A DNA stretch of 64,000 nucleotides from Gemmatimonadales bacterium (GCA_019637315.1 JAHBVU010000001.1:1-64000), one strand, 5' to 3'. Positions 16,565 to 26,322 are shown, numbered from the stretch's first letter. A program made the numbers and translations. The notes: generated by a model not told the origin, from the letters alone.

Positions 16565-17844
16565 TGTCCGAAGACCTGTCTCGCCCGTTCTACGCCCGCG
16601 ATCAGCGCATCGACCTCGTCACGGGTATTGTACGGCGCAAACGACGCACGCACCGTGGCCGGTACACCCAGCCGAGCCATTAACGGCTGGGCACAATGGT
16701 GACCGGCGCGGACCGCAACACCGCCGGCATCGAGCGCCGTGCCAACATCGTGCGGGTGCACGCCGTCGACCGTGAACGTAACCAGGCCGACCTTGGTGCG
16801 ACTCCGCCCATGGATCACGACACCCGGAATCGCCTCGAGCCGTTCCGTCGCGTAATGAACCAGCTCACGCTCGTGGCGCTCCGCCGCGCTCCGATCCCAG
16901 CCGCGCAGGTAGTCGATCACCGCGCCCAGACCAAAGACCTCCGCAATCGGCGGGGTACCCGCCTCGAACCGTGCCGGTGCTGGAAGGAAGGTCGAACGCT
17001 CGATCTCAACCTTGGCAATCATTCCGCCGCCGCCCATCCAGGGCGGCATCCGCTCTAACAAGGCGCGGCGCCCCCAGAGCACGCCGAGTCCGGTCGGCCC
17101 GAACAGCTTATGGACCGACAGCACGTAGAAGTCGCACCCCAGTGCGCGGACATCGACGGTCAGGTGCGGCGCTGCCTGCGCACCATCGACCACACAGACC
17201 GCCCCCATGGCATGCGCCAGCCTCGACACCTGGGCAATCGGCACCACGGTGCCCAGTACATTGGAAACGTGGCAGACCGCCACCACCTTGGTGCGATCGG
17301 TCAGGTGTCGCTCCAGCCACGCCAGGTCGAGGTCACCGGCGCCGGTAATCGGGATCCCTCGCACCCGGGCCCCGGTCCCCTCAGCGATCAGCTGCCACGG
17401 CACCAGATTGGAGTGGTGCTCCATCTCCGACACGAGAATCTCGTCGCCGGGCCGCAGCACCGAACGACCGTACGACTGCGCCACGAGATTGATGCCAGCG
17501 GTCGTCCCCGGCGTAAAGACGACTTCGTCGACGCTGGAATTGAGAAACGCGGCCGTCTGCTCCCGAACGGCTTCGAAGCGGGTCGTGGCTTCCTGACTGG
17601 CCGTGTGAACTCCGCGAGCAACGTTGGCTGTTACCTCGCGATAGTAGCGCGCCATCTCATCGATCACAGCCTGGGGCGTCAACCCGGTGGCCGCGTTGTC
17701 GAGATACGCCAACGGCGCCCCCCGGATCTGCCGTGCGAGCATCGGGAAATCCGGCCGGACCGCATCGGGGTTCCACCGCGCGGTTACAGGCACAAACGCC
17801 CCCGTCGAGTCGGGGGCGCCGTTGGCTATCGTCTCACTGGCCAC
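16561..17844 (-). CDS. sufS: Cysteine desulfurase SufS
   Basis: 427 residues from the GTG at 17842-17844, chosen because AAGGAGG sits 4 bases upstream and begins inside the sufD stop; the longer frame continues into sufD and is not real. Class II PLP enzyme: YLDNAATGLTPQAV near the N-terminus, EMEHHSNLVPWQ, the PLP lysine in SVHKLFGPTG, and the persulfide-forming cysteine in RAGHHCAQPLM. It releases sulfur from cysteine and passes it to SufU for cluster assembly. Operon order is sufB-C-D-S-U. Confidence 0.96.
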   Translation of the reverse strand: MASETIANGAPDSTGAFVPVTARWNPDAVRPDFPMLARQIRGAPLAYLDNAATGLTPQAVIDEMARYYREVTANVARGVHTASQEATTRFEAVREQTAAFLNSSVDEVVFTPGTTAGINLVAQSYGRSVLRPGDEILVSEMEHHSNLVPWQLIAEGTGARVRGIPITGAGDLDLAWLERHLTDRTKVVAVCHVSNVLGTVVPIAQVSRLAHAMGAVCVVDGAQAAPHLTVDVRALGCDFYVLSVHKLFGPTGLGVLWGRRALLERMPPWMGGGGMIAKVEIERSTFLPAPARFEAGTPPIAEVFGLGAVIDYLRGWDRSAAERHERELVHYATERLEAIPGVVIHGRSRTKVGLVTFTVDGVHPHDVGTALDAGGVAVRAGHHCAQPLMARLGVPATVRASFAPYNTRDEVDALIAGVERARQVFGQ

Positions 17845-17848
17845 GAAT

Positions 17849-17855
17849 CCTCCTT
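17849..17855 (-). promoter_or_regulatory. Ribosome binding site deciding the sufS start
   Basis: AAGGAGG on the minus strand, 4 bases before the GTG at 17844 and sharing its first base with the sufD TGA. It selects GTG 17844 over upstream in-frame starts. Confidence 0.85.
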
Positions 17856-19156
17856 CAGCGCACCGTGCCGAGCCTGGCGTGCACCAGGATATCGAGCGCG
17901 TTGCGCACCGGGGCGGATGAAATTTCTTCGAGCACTTCCGCGGCAAACGCGTAGGTCTGAATCCGCCTGGCCATCTCGGCGGGTACACCCCGACTCTGCA
18001 GGTAGAAACCCGAAAGCGGATCCAGGTTACCAACCGTGGCGCCGTGGGTGCACTTCACGTCGTCGGCAAAGATCTCGAGCTGCGGTTTGGTATCGATCTT
18101 GGCCGTATCCGACAGCAGCAGGGTCCGGTTGGTCTGCTTCGCATCGGTCTTCTGCGCAATCGGCTGCACGAAGATCTTGCCGTTGAACACGCCGTGTGAC
18201 CGACCGTCGAGAATCGCCTTGTACACTTCCCAGCTCCGACAATCGGGCTGATCGTGGAACACGACCGTATGGTTGTCGATCAGCTGATCGCCGTGCGCCA
18301 GTGAGAGGCCGTACAGCAGGGCCTCCGTGTTCGGCGCGTTGAGGCGAGTGTGCAGGTTGTGGCGGGCAATGGCGCTGCCCATGGCAAGCGAGAAGGAGCG
18401 GTAGTGACTGTCCCGCCACTGATTGACTTGGGTAAAGGCGGTATGGTACGCCGCTTCACTCTCCCGCTGAATTCGGCTGTGCTCGATCCACGACCCTTCA
18501 GCCATCGAGATCTCGCAGACCGGATTGGTCCAGTAGCGCGCGCCCGGCGCGAGCGTCACATAACTCTCGACCAGCTGAGCCCGCGCCTCGCGTTCGACCA
18601 GCACCAGCGCCCGCGGGTGGATCGCCACACCGTCGGCCTCGGCGGTGCTGACGAACACCAGGTGAATCGGTGTCTCGATGACGGCGCGCGCTGCGATGCG
18701 CACCAGCGCTCCATCGCGGGACAAGGCCGTGTTGAGGGCAGTGAAGGGCGTTGCGTCCGGCGAGACATGCTGGCCGAGATGCCGCTCCAGAATCTCGGGC
18801 TCCGCGGCAAGCGCCACGGCCAGCGTCGTCGCCGTCAATCCCTCGGTGGCCGGACTGCTGGAGAGCTCAGGCGCAAACTGGCCGTTGACGAAGACCAGTC
18901 GAGTCCATTCCGGATGGCCAAACAGAAACGGCTCGAGGTCCTCGGCCCGGACGGTGGCCGCGCGACTCGCCGCGGCAAACTCCGCCCCTGCAATCGGGGC
19001 GACCGGCGTGAAGCGCCACTCTTCGTCCTTGGCCGTCGGGAAACCAGCCTGCTGGAAGCCGTCGATGGCCGAGCGGCGGAGCTGCTGAAGCCACGCTGGC
19101 AGCCCGGCGGTGCTGGCGCTCTGCGCCTCGTACTGCCGGAGGTACGTCTCGATCAC
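17855..19156 (-). CDS. sufD: Fe-S cluster assembly protein SufD
   Basis: 433 residues from the GTG at 19154-19156, in a GTGA overlap with sufC. The C-terminal half is the SufB/SufD beta-helix core, including GLSLAHGDQLIDNHTVVFHDQPDCRSWEVYKAILDGRSHGVFNGKI and DVKCTHGATVGNLDP, which are characteristic of the family. The N-terminal region (WLQQLRRSAIDGFQQAGFPTAKDEEWRFTP) matches the SufD start. It forms the SufBC2D scaffold on which nascent clusters are built. Confidence 0.95.
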   Translation of the reverse strand: MIETYLRQYEAQSASTAGLPAWLQQLRRSAIDGFQQAGFPTAKDEEWRFTPVAPIAGAEFAAASRAATVRAEDLEPFLFGHPEWTRLVFVNGQFAPELSSSPATEGLTATTLAVALAAEPEILERHLGQHVSPDATPFTALNTALSRDGALVRIAARAVIETPIHLVFVSTAEADGVAIHPRALVLVEREARAQLVESYVTLAPGARYWTNPVCEISMAEGSWIEHSRIQRESEAAYHTAFTQVNQWRDSHYRSFSLAMGSAIARHNLHTRLNAPNTEALLYGLSLAHGDQLIDNHTVVFHDQPDCRSWEVYKAILDGRSHGVFNGKIFVQPIAQKTDAKQTNRTLLLSDTAKIDTKPQLEIFADDVKCTHGATVGNLDPLSGFYLQSRGVPAEMARRIQTYAFAAEVLEEISSAPVRNALDILVHARLGTVR

Positions 19157-19920
19157 GCGCTGGCCTCCACCACCCCGGTCAGCCACTCGTAGCCCTTGGC
19201 CTCGAGTTCGAGCGCCAGTTCCTTGCCACCGGAGCGAATGATCTGCCCGTCAGCCAGCACGTGCACGAAGTCGGGCACAATGTGATTGAGGAGACGCTGA
19301 TAGTGCGTCACCACGATGTACGCGTTGTCGGGACGCCGGAGCGCGTTGACGCCGTTGGCCACGATGCGCAGCGCGTCGATATCGAGCCCGGAATCCGTTT
19401 CATCGAGCAGGGCCAGTTTCGGCTCGAGAACGGCCATCTGCAGGATTTCGTTCCGCTTCTTCTCACCGCCGGAAAACCCTGCGTTGACTGCCCGCTGCAC
19501 GATCTCCGGGCCCCATTCGACCAGGTCCAGCTTCGACTCGAGCAGGTCGAGGAAATCGATCGGATCGAGTTCCTCCTCACCCCGCGCCTTGCGGATCTCG
19601 TTGTAGGCCGAGCGGAGGAAGTAGGCGTTGGTCACGCCGGGGATTTCGACCGGATACTGAAACGCCAGGAAGACGCCCGCCTGCGCCCGTTCCTCCGGCT
19701 CGAGCTCAGCCAGATCCTCACCCTGATAGAGGATTTCGCCGCCCGTGATCTCGTACGCGGGATGCCCGGCAATGACCTGAGCCAGAGTGCTCTTGCCCGA
19801 GCCATTCGGCCCCATGATGGCATGCACCTCGCCTGCGTTGACAGTCAGGGAGAGACCCTTGAGGATCTCTTTGTCGCCCGCGCGAGCGCGGAGGTCTTTG
19901 ATTTCCAGTAACGGCGCCAC
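19153..19920 (-). CDS. sufC: Fe-S cluster assembly ATPase SufC
   Basis: 255 residues from the GTG at 19918-19920; the frame continues upstream but loses similarity and enters sufB. Single ABC ATPase: Walker A GPNGSGKST, Q-loop FLAFQYPVEIPGV, signature FSGGEKKRNEIL, Walker B LALLDETDSGLDIDAL and switch VTHYQRLL. The family's usual GEKKRNEI signature distinguishes it from transporter ATPases. It powers conformational change of the SufBCD scaffold. Its stop overlaps the sufD GTG by 4 bp. Confidence 0.95.
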   Translation of the reverse strand: MAPLLEIKDLRARAGDKEILKGLSLTVNAGEVHAIMGPNGSGKSTLAQVIAGHPAYEITGGEILYQGEDLAELEPEERAQAGVFLAFQYPVEIPGVTNAYFLRSAYNEIRKARGEEELDPIDFLDLLESKLDLVEWGPEIVQRAVNAGFSGGEKKRNEILQMAVLEPKLALLDETDSGLDIDALRIVANGVNALRRPDNAYIVVTHYQRLLNHIVPDFVHVLADGQIIRSGGKELALELEAKGYEWLTGVVEASA

Positions 19921-19939
19921 GTGTCCACTTGCTCCGTAG

Positions 19940-21376
<1,437 letters not shown>

Positions 21377-21420
21377 TGCCGTCCTCGTTCGCTGCGCCGC
21401 ATCCATGGACGCAACTCGCA

Positions 21421-21449
21421 ATCCTAAGTGAAATAGTCGGGATTGTCAA
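21421..21449 (-). promoter_or_regulatory. Sigma70-type promoter of the suf operon
   Basis: On the minus strand TTGACA (21444-21449) is followed by a 17-bp spacer and TAGGAT (21421-21426), 45 bp before the sufB ATG. The -35 is a perfect match and the spacing optimal. A candidate operator AAATGAGAAT touches the upstream edge of the -35. Confidence 0.85.
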
Positions 21450-21522
21450 ATGAGAATGGAGCAAATGTAACCCGTTGTCCGGGCGGCACTTTGGCAAGAC
21501 CGGTTGGGCCTGATTCTCATTT
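21448..21522. promoter_or_regulatory. Paired inverted AAATGAGAAT elements upstream of suf (Fur-like half-sites)
   Basis: AAATGAGAAT at 21448-21457 and its exact reverse complement ATTCTCATTT at 21513-21522. The TGAGAAT core resembles a Fur-box half-site. One copy overlaps the suf -35 region, which would suit an iron-responsive repressor. Regulator identity is inference. Confidence 0.5.
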
Positions 21523-21550
21523 CCAAACCGACATCGCGATCAGAACATTT

Positions 21551-21572
21551 AGGAGTACTTAAGGATACTCCT
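21551..21572. promoter_or_regulatory. Perfect inverted repeat between suf and the deformylase gene
   Basis: AGGAGTA (21551-21557) and TACTCCT (21566-21572) flank CTTAAGGA, an AT-rich palindrome in GC-rich DNA between divergent promoters. It could be a second operator (for example of an Rrf2-type regulator) or a hairpin; there is no T-tract. Confidence 0.4.
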
Positions 21573-21627
21573 ATCTGCGCCTGCTCGACCACTTGGCCGC
21601 TGCACCGGAACATACAAGATTAGAAGG

Positions 21628-22191
21628 ATGGCCGTCCATCGAATTCGCAGCCTCGGAGACCCTGTCCTCCGGACCAAATGTGAACCCGTTGCCAAGCCGG
21701 GCTCGGCTGCGGTTCGAATGGTGATCGACGACCTGCGCGAGACCCTGCGAGACTGGCAGTCACGTTTTGCAACCGGCCGGGCCATTGCGGCCCCCCAGAT
21801 TGGTGCCCCGATCCGAATCGTCTACGTCGAGATGGACCGGCCCTGGGCCCTCGTCAACCCCGAAATCATCGACATCGGCACCGAGGATTTCACGGTCTGG
21901 GACGACTGCTTTTCCTTTCCCAACCTGATGGTTCGGGTCCAACGCGCCTATCGGATCCGGGTCCGGTATCAGGACACCAAAGGCGCCACCCACGAGGTCG
22001 AGCTCGAGGGCGACCGGGCCGAGCTGTTGCAGCACGAGATCGACCACCTGGACGGCGTCCTCTCGATCGATCGCGCGCACGGAGCGGACGCCTTCTGCCT
22101 TCGCGAAGAGTGGAGCCGCTGGTACACCTCGAACGACCGGTATGGCGAACCGGAGCCACGGCATATCCAGCTCGCTGCTCCGCTGCTCTAG
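21628..22191 (+). CDS. Peptide deformylase-like protein with variant motif 2
   Basis: 187 residues with the three deformylase motifs in order. Motif 1 is GRAIAAPQIGAP (about 50-61), motif 2 is WDDCFSFPNL in place of the usual EGCLSVP (Cys near residue 92), and motif 3 is LLQHEIDHLDGV. The metal ligands Cys and two His and the catalytic Glu of HEIDH are all present, so activity is plausible. The divergent motif 2 places it in an atypical branch rather than the housekeeping enzyme. It is transcribed divergently from suf; AGAAGG lies just before the ATG. Confidence 0.82.
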   Translation: MAVHRIRSLGDPVLRTKCEPVAKPGSAAVRMVIDDLRETLRDWQSRFATGRAIAAPQIGAPIRIVYVEMDRPWALVNPEIIDIGTEDFTVWDDCFSFPNLMVRVQRAYRIRVRYQDTKGATHEVELEGDRAELLQHEIDHLDGVLSIDRAHGADAFCLREEWSRWYTSNDRYGEPEPRHIQLAAPLL

Positions 22192-22284
22192 CCCAGTCCC
22201 GCCGGTATCGCGAGCCAGAGAGCCCTCGGCTGGTAACCCGACGCGCTATGTTTCCTCCTCCGATCCCGGTATCACGGAGGACAG

Positions 22285-22962
22285 ATGGGCACCATGGTGA
22301 GCTACCCGGCCAACGGGCACACGACCTCAGGTTATCTGGCGCTTCCGGAAGGGGGAACCGGCCCAGGACTGCTGGTCATTCAAGAGTGGTGGGGACTCGT
22401 CGACCACATCAAGGACCTGGCCGACCGCTTTGCTCGGGCCGGTTTCGTTGCGCTCGCCCCGGATTTCTACCATGGGGAGACAACCAAAAGTCCCGACGAG
22501 GCTGCCAAGCTCTTCATGGCAGTCAACATCGACCGCGTCGGCGCCGACCTCCATGGCTCGGCTGCGTACCTGCTGAGTCGCGCCGAGGTGAGCTCATCAC
22601 GAGTGGGCGCGGTCGGGTTCTGCATGGGCGGCCAGCTCGCCCTCTTTGCGGGAATGCAGTATCCCCAGTCGATTGGTGCCGTGGTCGATTTCTACGGCAT
22701 CCATCCGAAGGTCACGATCGACCCTGCTCGGGTTACCGTTCCTGTCTTGGGACATTTCGGCAAGCGCGACGGTTCGATTCCCGCAGCGACGGTTGAAGGC
22801 CTGGCCGACGGCGTCCGCAAAGCGGGCGGCACCTTCGAAGTGCATTGGTACGACGCCGATCACGCCTTCATCAACGACACCCGCCCCGCCGTATATCACC
22901 GGCCGAGCGCAGAGCAGGCGTGGGACCGGACTTTGCAGTTCTTCCAGCGGCACTTGACCTAA
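22285..22962 (+). CDS. Dienelactone hydrolase family protein
   Basis: 225-residue cytoplasmic alpha/beta hydrolase. Family features are LVIQEWWGLVDHIKDLADRFA (the E-WWG oxyanion/gating segment), the cysteine nucleophile elbow VGFCMGGQLAL (about residue 113), GKRDGSIPA (acid region) and the histidine in WYDADHAFIND. It hydrolyses lactones or esters; dienelactone itself is only the type substrate. GGAGGAC stands just upstream of the ATG. It is followed by the ferredoxin gene on the same strand with an 85-bp gap. No neighbouring aromatic-degradation genes support a catabolic role. Confidence 0.9.
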   Translation: MGTMVSYPANGHTTSGYLALPEGGTGPGLLVIQEWWGLVDHIKDLADRFARAGFVALAPDFYHGETTKSPDEAAKLFMAVNIDRVGADLHGSAAYLLSRAEVSSSRVGAVGFCMGGQLALFAGMQYPQSIGAVVDFYGIHPKVTIDPARVTVPVLGHFGKRDGSIPAATVEGLADGVRKAGGTFEVHWYDADHAFINDTRPAVYHRPSAEQAWDRTLQFFQRHLT

Positions 22963-23047
22963 GGCGGGCAGCCGGGGGGCCCTTGCGCGGTTGTCGTCCC
23001 CCTCATACTGTGTCGGCTCGACCAATGCGGTTCATCTTGGAGGTTTT

Positions 23048-23311
23048 GTGGCGTACGTAATCACGGAAGCATGCATCGGCGTCAAGGACAGGGCCTGCGT
23101 CGACGTATGCCCGGTCGACTGCATCTACGAAGGCGCCGACCAGCTCTACATCCACCCGGACGAATGCATCGACTGCGGTGCCTGTGAGCCGGAATGCCCG
23201 GTCAGCGCGATTTACCCGGAAGAAGAAGTGCCCGAGAACCTGGCCACATATATTGCCAAGAATCGGGATTCGTTTTCGAGTGCCACTCCCCCCGGTCGGC
23301 CGCAGCGCTAG
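23048..23311 (+). CDS. fdxA: Seven-iron ferredoxin (FdxA type)
   Basis: 87 residues from the GTG at 23048-23050, preceded by TTGGAGG. Cluster ligands are in ACIGVKDRACVDVCPVDCIYEG and DECIDCGACEPECPVSAIY, the arrangement of [3Fe-4S]/[4Fe-4S] ferredoxins such as mycobacterial FdxA. The conserved ADQLYIHPDEC links the two halves. It is a small soluble electron carrier; its redox partner is not encoded nearby. Upstream in-frame starts would add 19 residues without similarity. Confidence 0.93.
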   Translation: MAYVITEACIGVKDRACVDVCPVDCIYEGADQLYIHPDECIDCGACEPECPVSAIYPEEEVPENLATYIAKNRDSFSSATPPGRPQR

Positions 23312-23401
23312 TTCTCCGGCAGTCGACAGTTCCGCGTCGGGCGGCTTCCTGCGGGAGGCCGCCTTCGTTGCGCTTGGGGTCGGCGGGGTCAGATGAGGCG
23401 A

Positions 23402-23432
23402 GCCCCAAGGGTGGAACCGCCACCCTTGGGGC
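23402..23432. terminator. Strong hairpin between convergent ferredoxin and hydrolase genes
   Basis: Perfect 13-bp arms GCCCCAAGGGTGG / CCACCCTTGGGGC with loop AACCG. It lies about 90 bp after fdxA and about 175 bp after the end of the convergent minus-strand gene. No T-tract follows on either side, so it may act as a weak bidirectional terminator or RNA-stabilising stem. A weaker imperfect GC-rich stem lies at about 23340-23364. I see nothing else in 23312-23606. Confidence 0.55.
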
Positions 23433-23606
23433 CCGGGATTGGAGGAACTGCCAGACGGAGACTCGAGGGGAGAGTGAGTCAGGCCGCCTTACCAGATTAG
23501 ACGCCTGAGCCCACCAGATGGTTTCACACCTCGTTTTCGGTCCTCCCCGCCAATCCGTTCAGGGGACGCCCGGCCCGACTGAAGGGCCCAACGTCGGTCG
23601 GCAGGG

Positions 23607-24803
23607 TCAGCGCAGCGTTTGTAGAAACTTGAGGATCCCGCGCGTCGTCGGTACCGGCTGCTCGACGCATGGCAGATGACCGGCGCCGGGCACTTCCACC
23701 AGCCGCGCATCGGGAATCGCCCCCGTCATGGCCTGCGAGATGGCGGGTGGCGTGATCACATCCTCATCGCCCACCATGACCAGGGTCGGCACCCCGACCA
23801 GCGTCGAGAGCAGCGGAGTGCTGTCGGGACGATCGCGCATCGAGGTCAGCGCACCCACGATGCCGGACACCGGGGTCCGAACGATCATGTCGCGCACCAA
23901 CTGGATGATCTCCGGCGGCACGCTCGGCGTGAAGAAGCGCGGCAACATCGCCTCAGCGGCGGCGAGCGCTCCCTGATCCCGGACCCGGGTCACCAGCTGG
24001 TCGCGCGCCTTGCGTCCCTCGGCGCTGTCGGCCTCGGGTCGGGTGTCCATCAGCACCAGACCGCCAACGTGGCTCCGGTATCTCCGCAGAAACTCGAAGG
24101 CGATGTAGCCGCCCATCGAGTGCCCGATCAGAACCACCCGATCCTCGCCCAGCGCATCGATCAATGCGGCAAGATCATCGGCGTAGGTCGCCATCGAATA
24201 GCCCAGGTCGGGCGCATCCGACTGGCCCATGCCGCGCAGATCGGGCGCGATCCGGCGAAACCCGGTCAGCGAATCGATCTGATGGCGGAAGATGGTTCGG
24301 TCGAGCGGAAAGCCGTGTACGAAGACGAGCGCCGGACCTGAGCCTCGAATCTCGACGGCCAGACTGACTCCGTTGACGGTCAGACGATCAAGCATCTCGG
24401 CGCTCGGGCGGGCGTTGAAGAATCTGGCGACCTCGTCAGGAACCGGCTGCGGCAGGCCCTGACGATCCACACAAACAAAGACGAACTCCGCCGTCGCAAT
24501 CGCACCGTCGTCGGCGGCCCGCCGCGCGTGCTGCCGGATTGTAAAGCTGGTGCGCCCGAGGTGGGTCAGGGTCTGGCCGAAGCGCACCACATCCCCGGCC
24601 CGAACCGGAGCATGGCAGTCGAGCACATTGCGGCGAACCACCGGCGCAAACCCATGTCGACCAAAAACGTCCACCCCTGGCCCACGCGCAAACTGATCCC
24701 ACCGGGCTCGCTCGAACAGCCGCAGCAAGGCGGCGTGGCTGATCGAGCCAGCCGCATCACAATCGTCGGGAACCACGACGAACTCGACTTCGGCATCGCG
24801 CAT
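23607..24803 (-). CDS. Hotdog thioesterase / alpha-beta hydrolase fusion protein
   Basis: 398 residues from the ATG at 24801-24803, with two domains. Residues 1-135 look like a 4HBT-type acyl-CoA thioesterase: VVPDDCDAAGSISHAALLRLFERARWDQF, VVRRNVLDCHAPVRAGD and TAEFVFVCVDRQGLPQPVP. Residues about 140-398 are an alpha/beta hydrolase: LVFVHGFPLDRTIF, nucleophile elbow LIGHSMGGY, VMVGDEDVITPP and VPGAGHLPCVEQP with the catalytic histidine. Both halves retain expected motifs. The fusion suggests sequential hydrolysis of a CoA thioester and a related ester, but no pathway genes are nearby. No signal peptide, so cytoplasmic. Confidence 0.85.
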   Translation of the reverse strand: MRDAEVEFVVVPDDCDAAGSISHAALLRLFERARWDQFARGPGVDVFGRHGFAPVVRRNVLDCHAPVRAGDVVRFGQTLTHLGRTSFTIRQHARRAADDGAIATAEFVFVCVDRQGLPQPVPDEVARFFNARPSAEMLDRLTVNGVSLAVEIRGSGPALVFVHGFPLDRTIFRHQIDSLTGFRRIAPDLRGMGQSDAPDLGYSMATYADDLAALIDALGEDRVVLIGHSMGGYIAFEFLRRYRSHVGGLVLMDTRPEADSAEGRKARDQLVTRVRDQGALAAAEAMLPRFFTPSVPPEIIQLVRDMIVRTPVSGIVGALTSMRDRPDSTPLLSTLVGVPTLVMVGDEDVITPPAISQAMTGAIPDARLVEVPGAGHLPCVEQPVPTTRGILKFLQTLR

Positions 24804-24924
24804 CACGATTCGCTCGCTGGTTCGAACTGGTTGGCCGCCGCTCGGAAACTACGCCAGAGGGCCGTGCCGTCGCTACCTTTCGGGTCGTTCCTGACGACCC
24901 GCGACCCAACCCGGAGCAGGCACC

Positions 24925-25095
24925 ATGCCGCCCCAGACCGACTATATCCGACACGCCGCCCGCCTGGCCCGGAAGGTTCATGCCGACGCCGCGCTTGGCG
25001 GCACCCCGCAGCCGGATGCCGACTTCTACAAGACCCTGGCAAAAGCGCTGGAGGAGATCGCTGTCGGCCTGGAGCAGTCGAGCCGACGCGAGTGA
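24925..25095 (+). CDS. Small 56-residue protein coupled to RNase D
   Basis: Short open frame from ATG 24925 with GGAG 9 bases before the start codon. It is a soluble, mostly helical, charged sequence starting MPPQTDYIRHAARLARKVH and ending EIAVGLEQSSRRE. No family recognised. Its TGA lies in a GTGA overlap with the RNase D start codon, which is the main argument that it is translated. Codon composition matches its neighbours. Confidence 0.55.
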   Translation: MPPQTDYIRHAARLARKVHADAALGGTPQPDADFYKTLAKALEEIAVGLEQSSRRE

Positions 25096-26228
25096 CCCAA
25101 GACCCTGTTCGCCTGATTACCACGCCGGACGAGTTCAGTCGCCTGATCGAGCAGTGGGGGGACGAACCGGTCGTCGGAATCGACACCGAGGCCGCCAGCT
25201 TCCACAAGTACCGTGACCGCGTCTACCTGCTCCAGCTCTCGACCCCGACCGACACGGCAGTGGTCGACCCGCTCGGTACGCAGGGAATCACCCCCCTGCG
25301 CGACTGGCTCGCCGGCGGGAGAACCGAGTTCATCTTTCATGACGCCGACTACGACGTCCGTCTGATGCACCGTGAGGCGGGGTTGCGGGTGCAGCGACTC
25401 TTCGACACCCGCGTGGCCGCTCAGTTCCTCAACTTGCCCAACATCGGGCTCGCCGCCCTGCTCGCGCAGCGATTCGGCGTGGCAACCGACAAGCGCTTTC
25501 AGCGCGCCGATTGGTCCGCACGCCCGCTCTCCCCGGAAATGGTGGTCTACGCCGCCACCGATACCAGGTATCTGCCCCAGCTCCGCAGCCAACTGCTCGA
25601 CGAGCTGACCCGGGCGGGGCGCGCGACCTGGGCGGCCGAGGAATGCGAGATCCTGGCTCGGGTCGAATGGCCCGCCCCCGACCCCCCGGAAGAGGCGTTC
25701 CTCCGGATGAAAGGGGCCCGCGATCTCGACCGACGGGGCCTGGCCGTGCTGCGCGAGCTCTTTGTCTGGCGGGACCGGACGGCCGCCCGACTCGACCGGG
25801 CTCTCTTCCGCGTGCTCGGCAACGAGCCGTTGCTCAAGCTGGCCGCGGCGCAGCCGCGTTCGATCGAGGAATTGGGCAAGATCCCCGGCGTTGGCGCCGA
25901 GAATGCGGCGCGACGGGGTCCGGAAATCCTCGAGGCGGTTGCGCGGGGCCTGGCCGTTCCGGAGCGGGAGCTGCCTGCCTTCGAGCGACGCCCGCGCCAC
26001 CGTCCCGATCCGATCTTCGACACCCGAGTCGAGCGGCTCAAGGCGTGGCGGGTCGGCTTGGCCGAACGCTACCAGCTGCCGCCCGGACTCCTCGCACCGA
26101 ACGGAATGCTGGAGGCGGTTGCCCGAGCCCTGCCGACAACGGTGGACAGCCTGAAAGCCGTTCCGGGGGTACGACGCTGGCAAGCGGATGAGTTTGGGAC
26201 GGAGATGCTGCGGGTCCTCGCGGCGTAG
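25092..26228 (+). CDS. rnd: Ribonuclease D (3'-5' exonuclease with HRDC domains)
   Basis: 378 residues from the GTG at 25092 that overlaps the upstream small gene; the frame extends about 560 bp further upstream antisense to the fusion gene and is not coding there. DEDDy exonuclease motifs are VVGIDTEAASF (Exo I), FIFHDADYDVRLM (Exo II) and VVYAATDTRYL (Exo III, Tyr variant). Two HRDC domains follow at about 205-285 and 300-375, each with a KIPGVG / AVPGVR hairpin. It trims tRNA and other structured RNA 3' ends. Length and layout are those of canonical RNase D. Confidence 0.93.
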   Translation: MTQDPVRLITTPDEFSRLIEQWGDEPVVGIDTEAASFHKYRDRVYLLQLSTPTDTAVVDPLGTQGITPLRDWLAGGRTEFIFHDADYDVRLMHREAGLRVQRLFDTRVAAQFLNLPNIGLAALLAQRFGVATDKRFQRADWSARPLSPEMVVYAATDTRYLPQLRSQLLDELTRAGRATWAAEECEILARVEWPAPDPPEEAFLRMKGARDLDRRGLAVLRELFVWRDRTAARLDRALFRVLGNEPLLKLAAAQPRSIEELGKIPGVGAENAARRGPEILEAVARGLAVPERELPAFERRPRHRPDPIFDTRVERLKAWRVGLAERYQLPPGLLAPNGMLEAVARALPTTVDSLKAVPGVRRWQADEFGTEMLRVLAA

Positions 26229-26265
26229 CAACCACGGCTGCCGCCGTTCGATCGCCGAACGAGAG

Positions 26266-26298
26266 CGGGGTCGGCCCACCTCCGTGATGCCGACCCCG
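26266..26298. terminator. Bidirectional hairpin between rnd and the alanine symporter
   Basis: 10-bp arms CGGGGTCGGC / GCCGACCCCG with a 13-base loop between two convergent genes. CT-rich sequence follows on the plus strand. Probably a shared terminator. Confidence 0.65.
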
Positions 26299-26322
26299 TC
26301 TCCGTTCAAGCGAGATGTTTGA

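Noticed and set aside
25026-26309. 427-codon open frame on the minus strand
   Set aside because: Antisense to RNase D, whose catalytic motifs are unambiguous on the plus strand.
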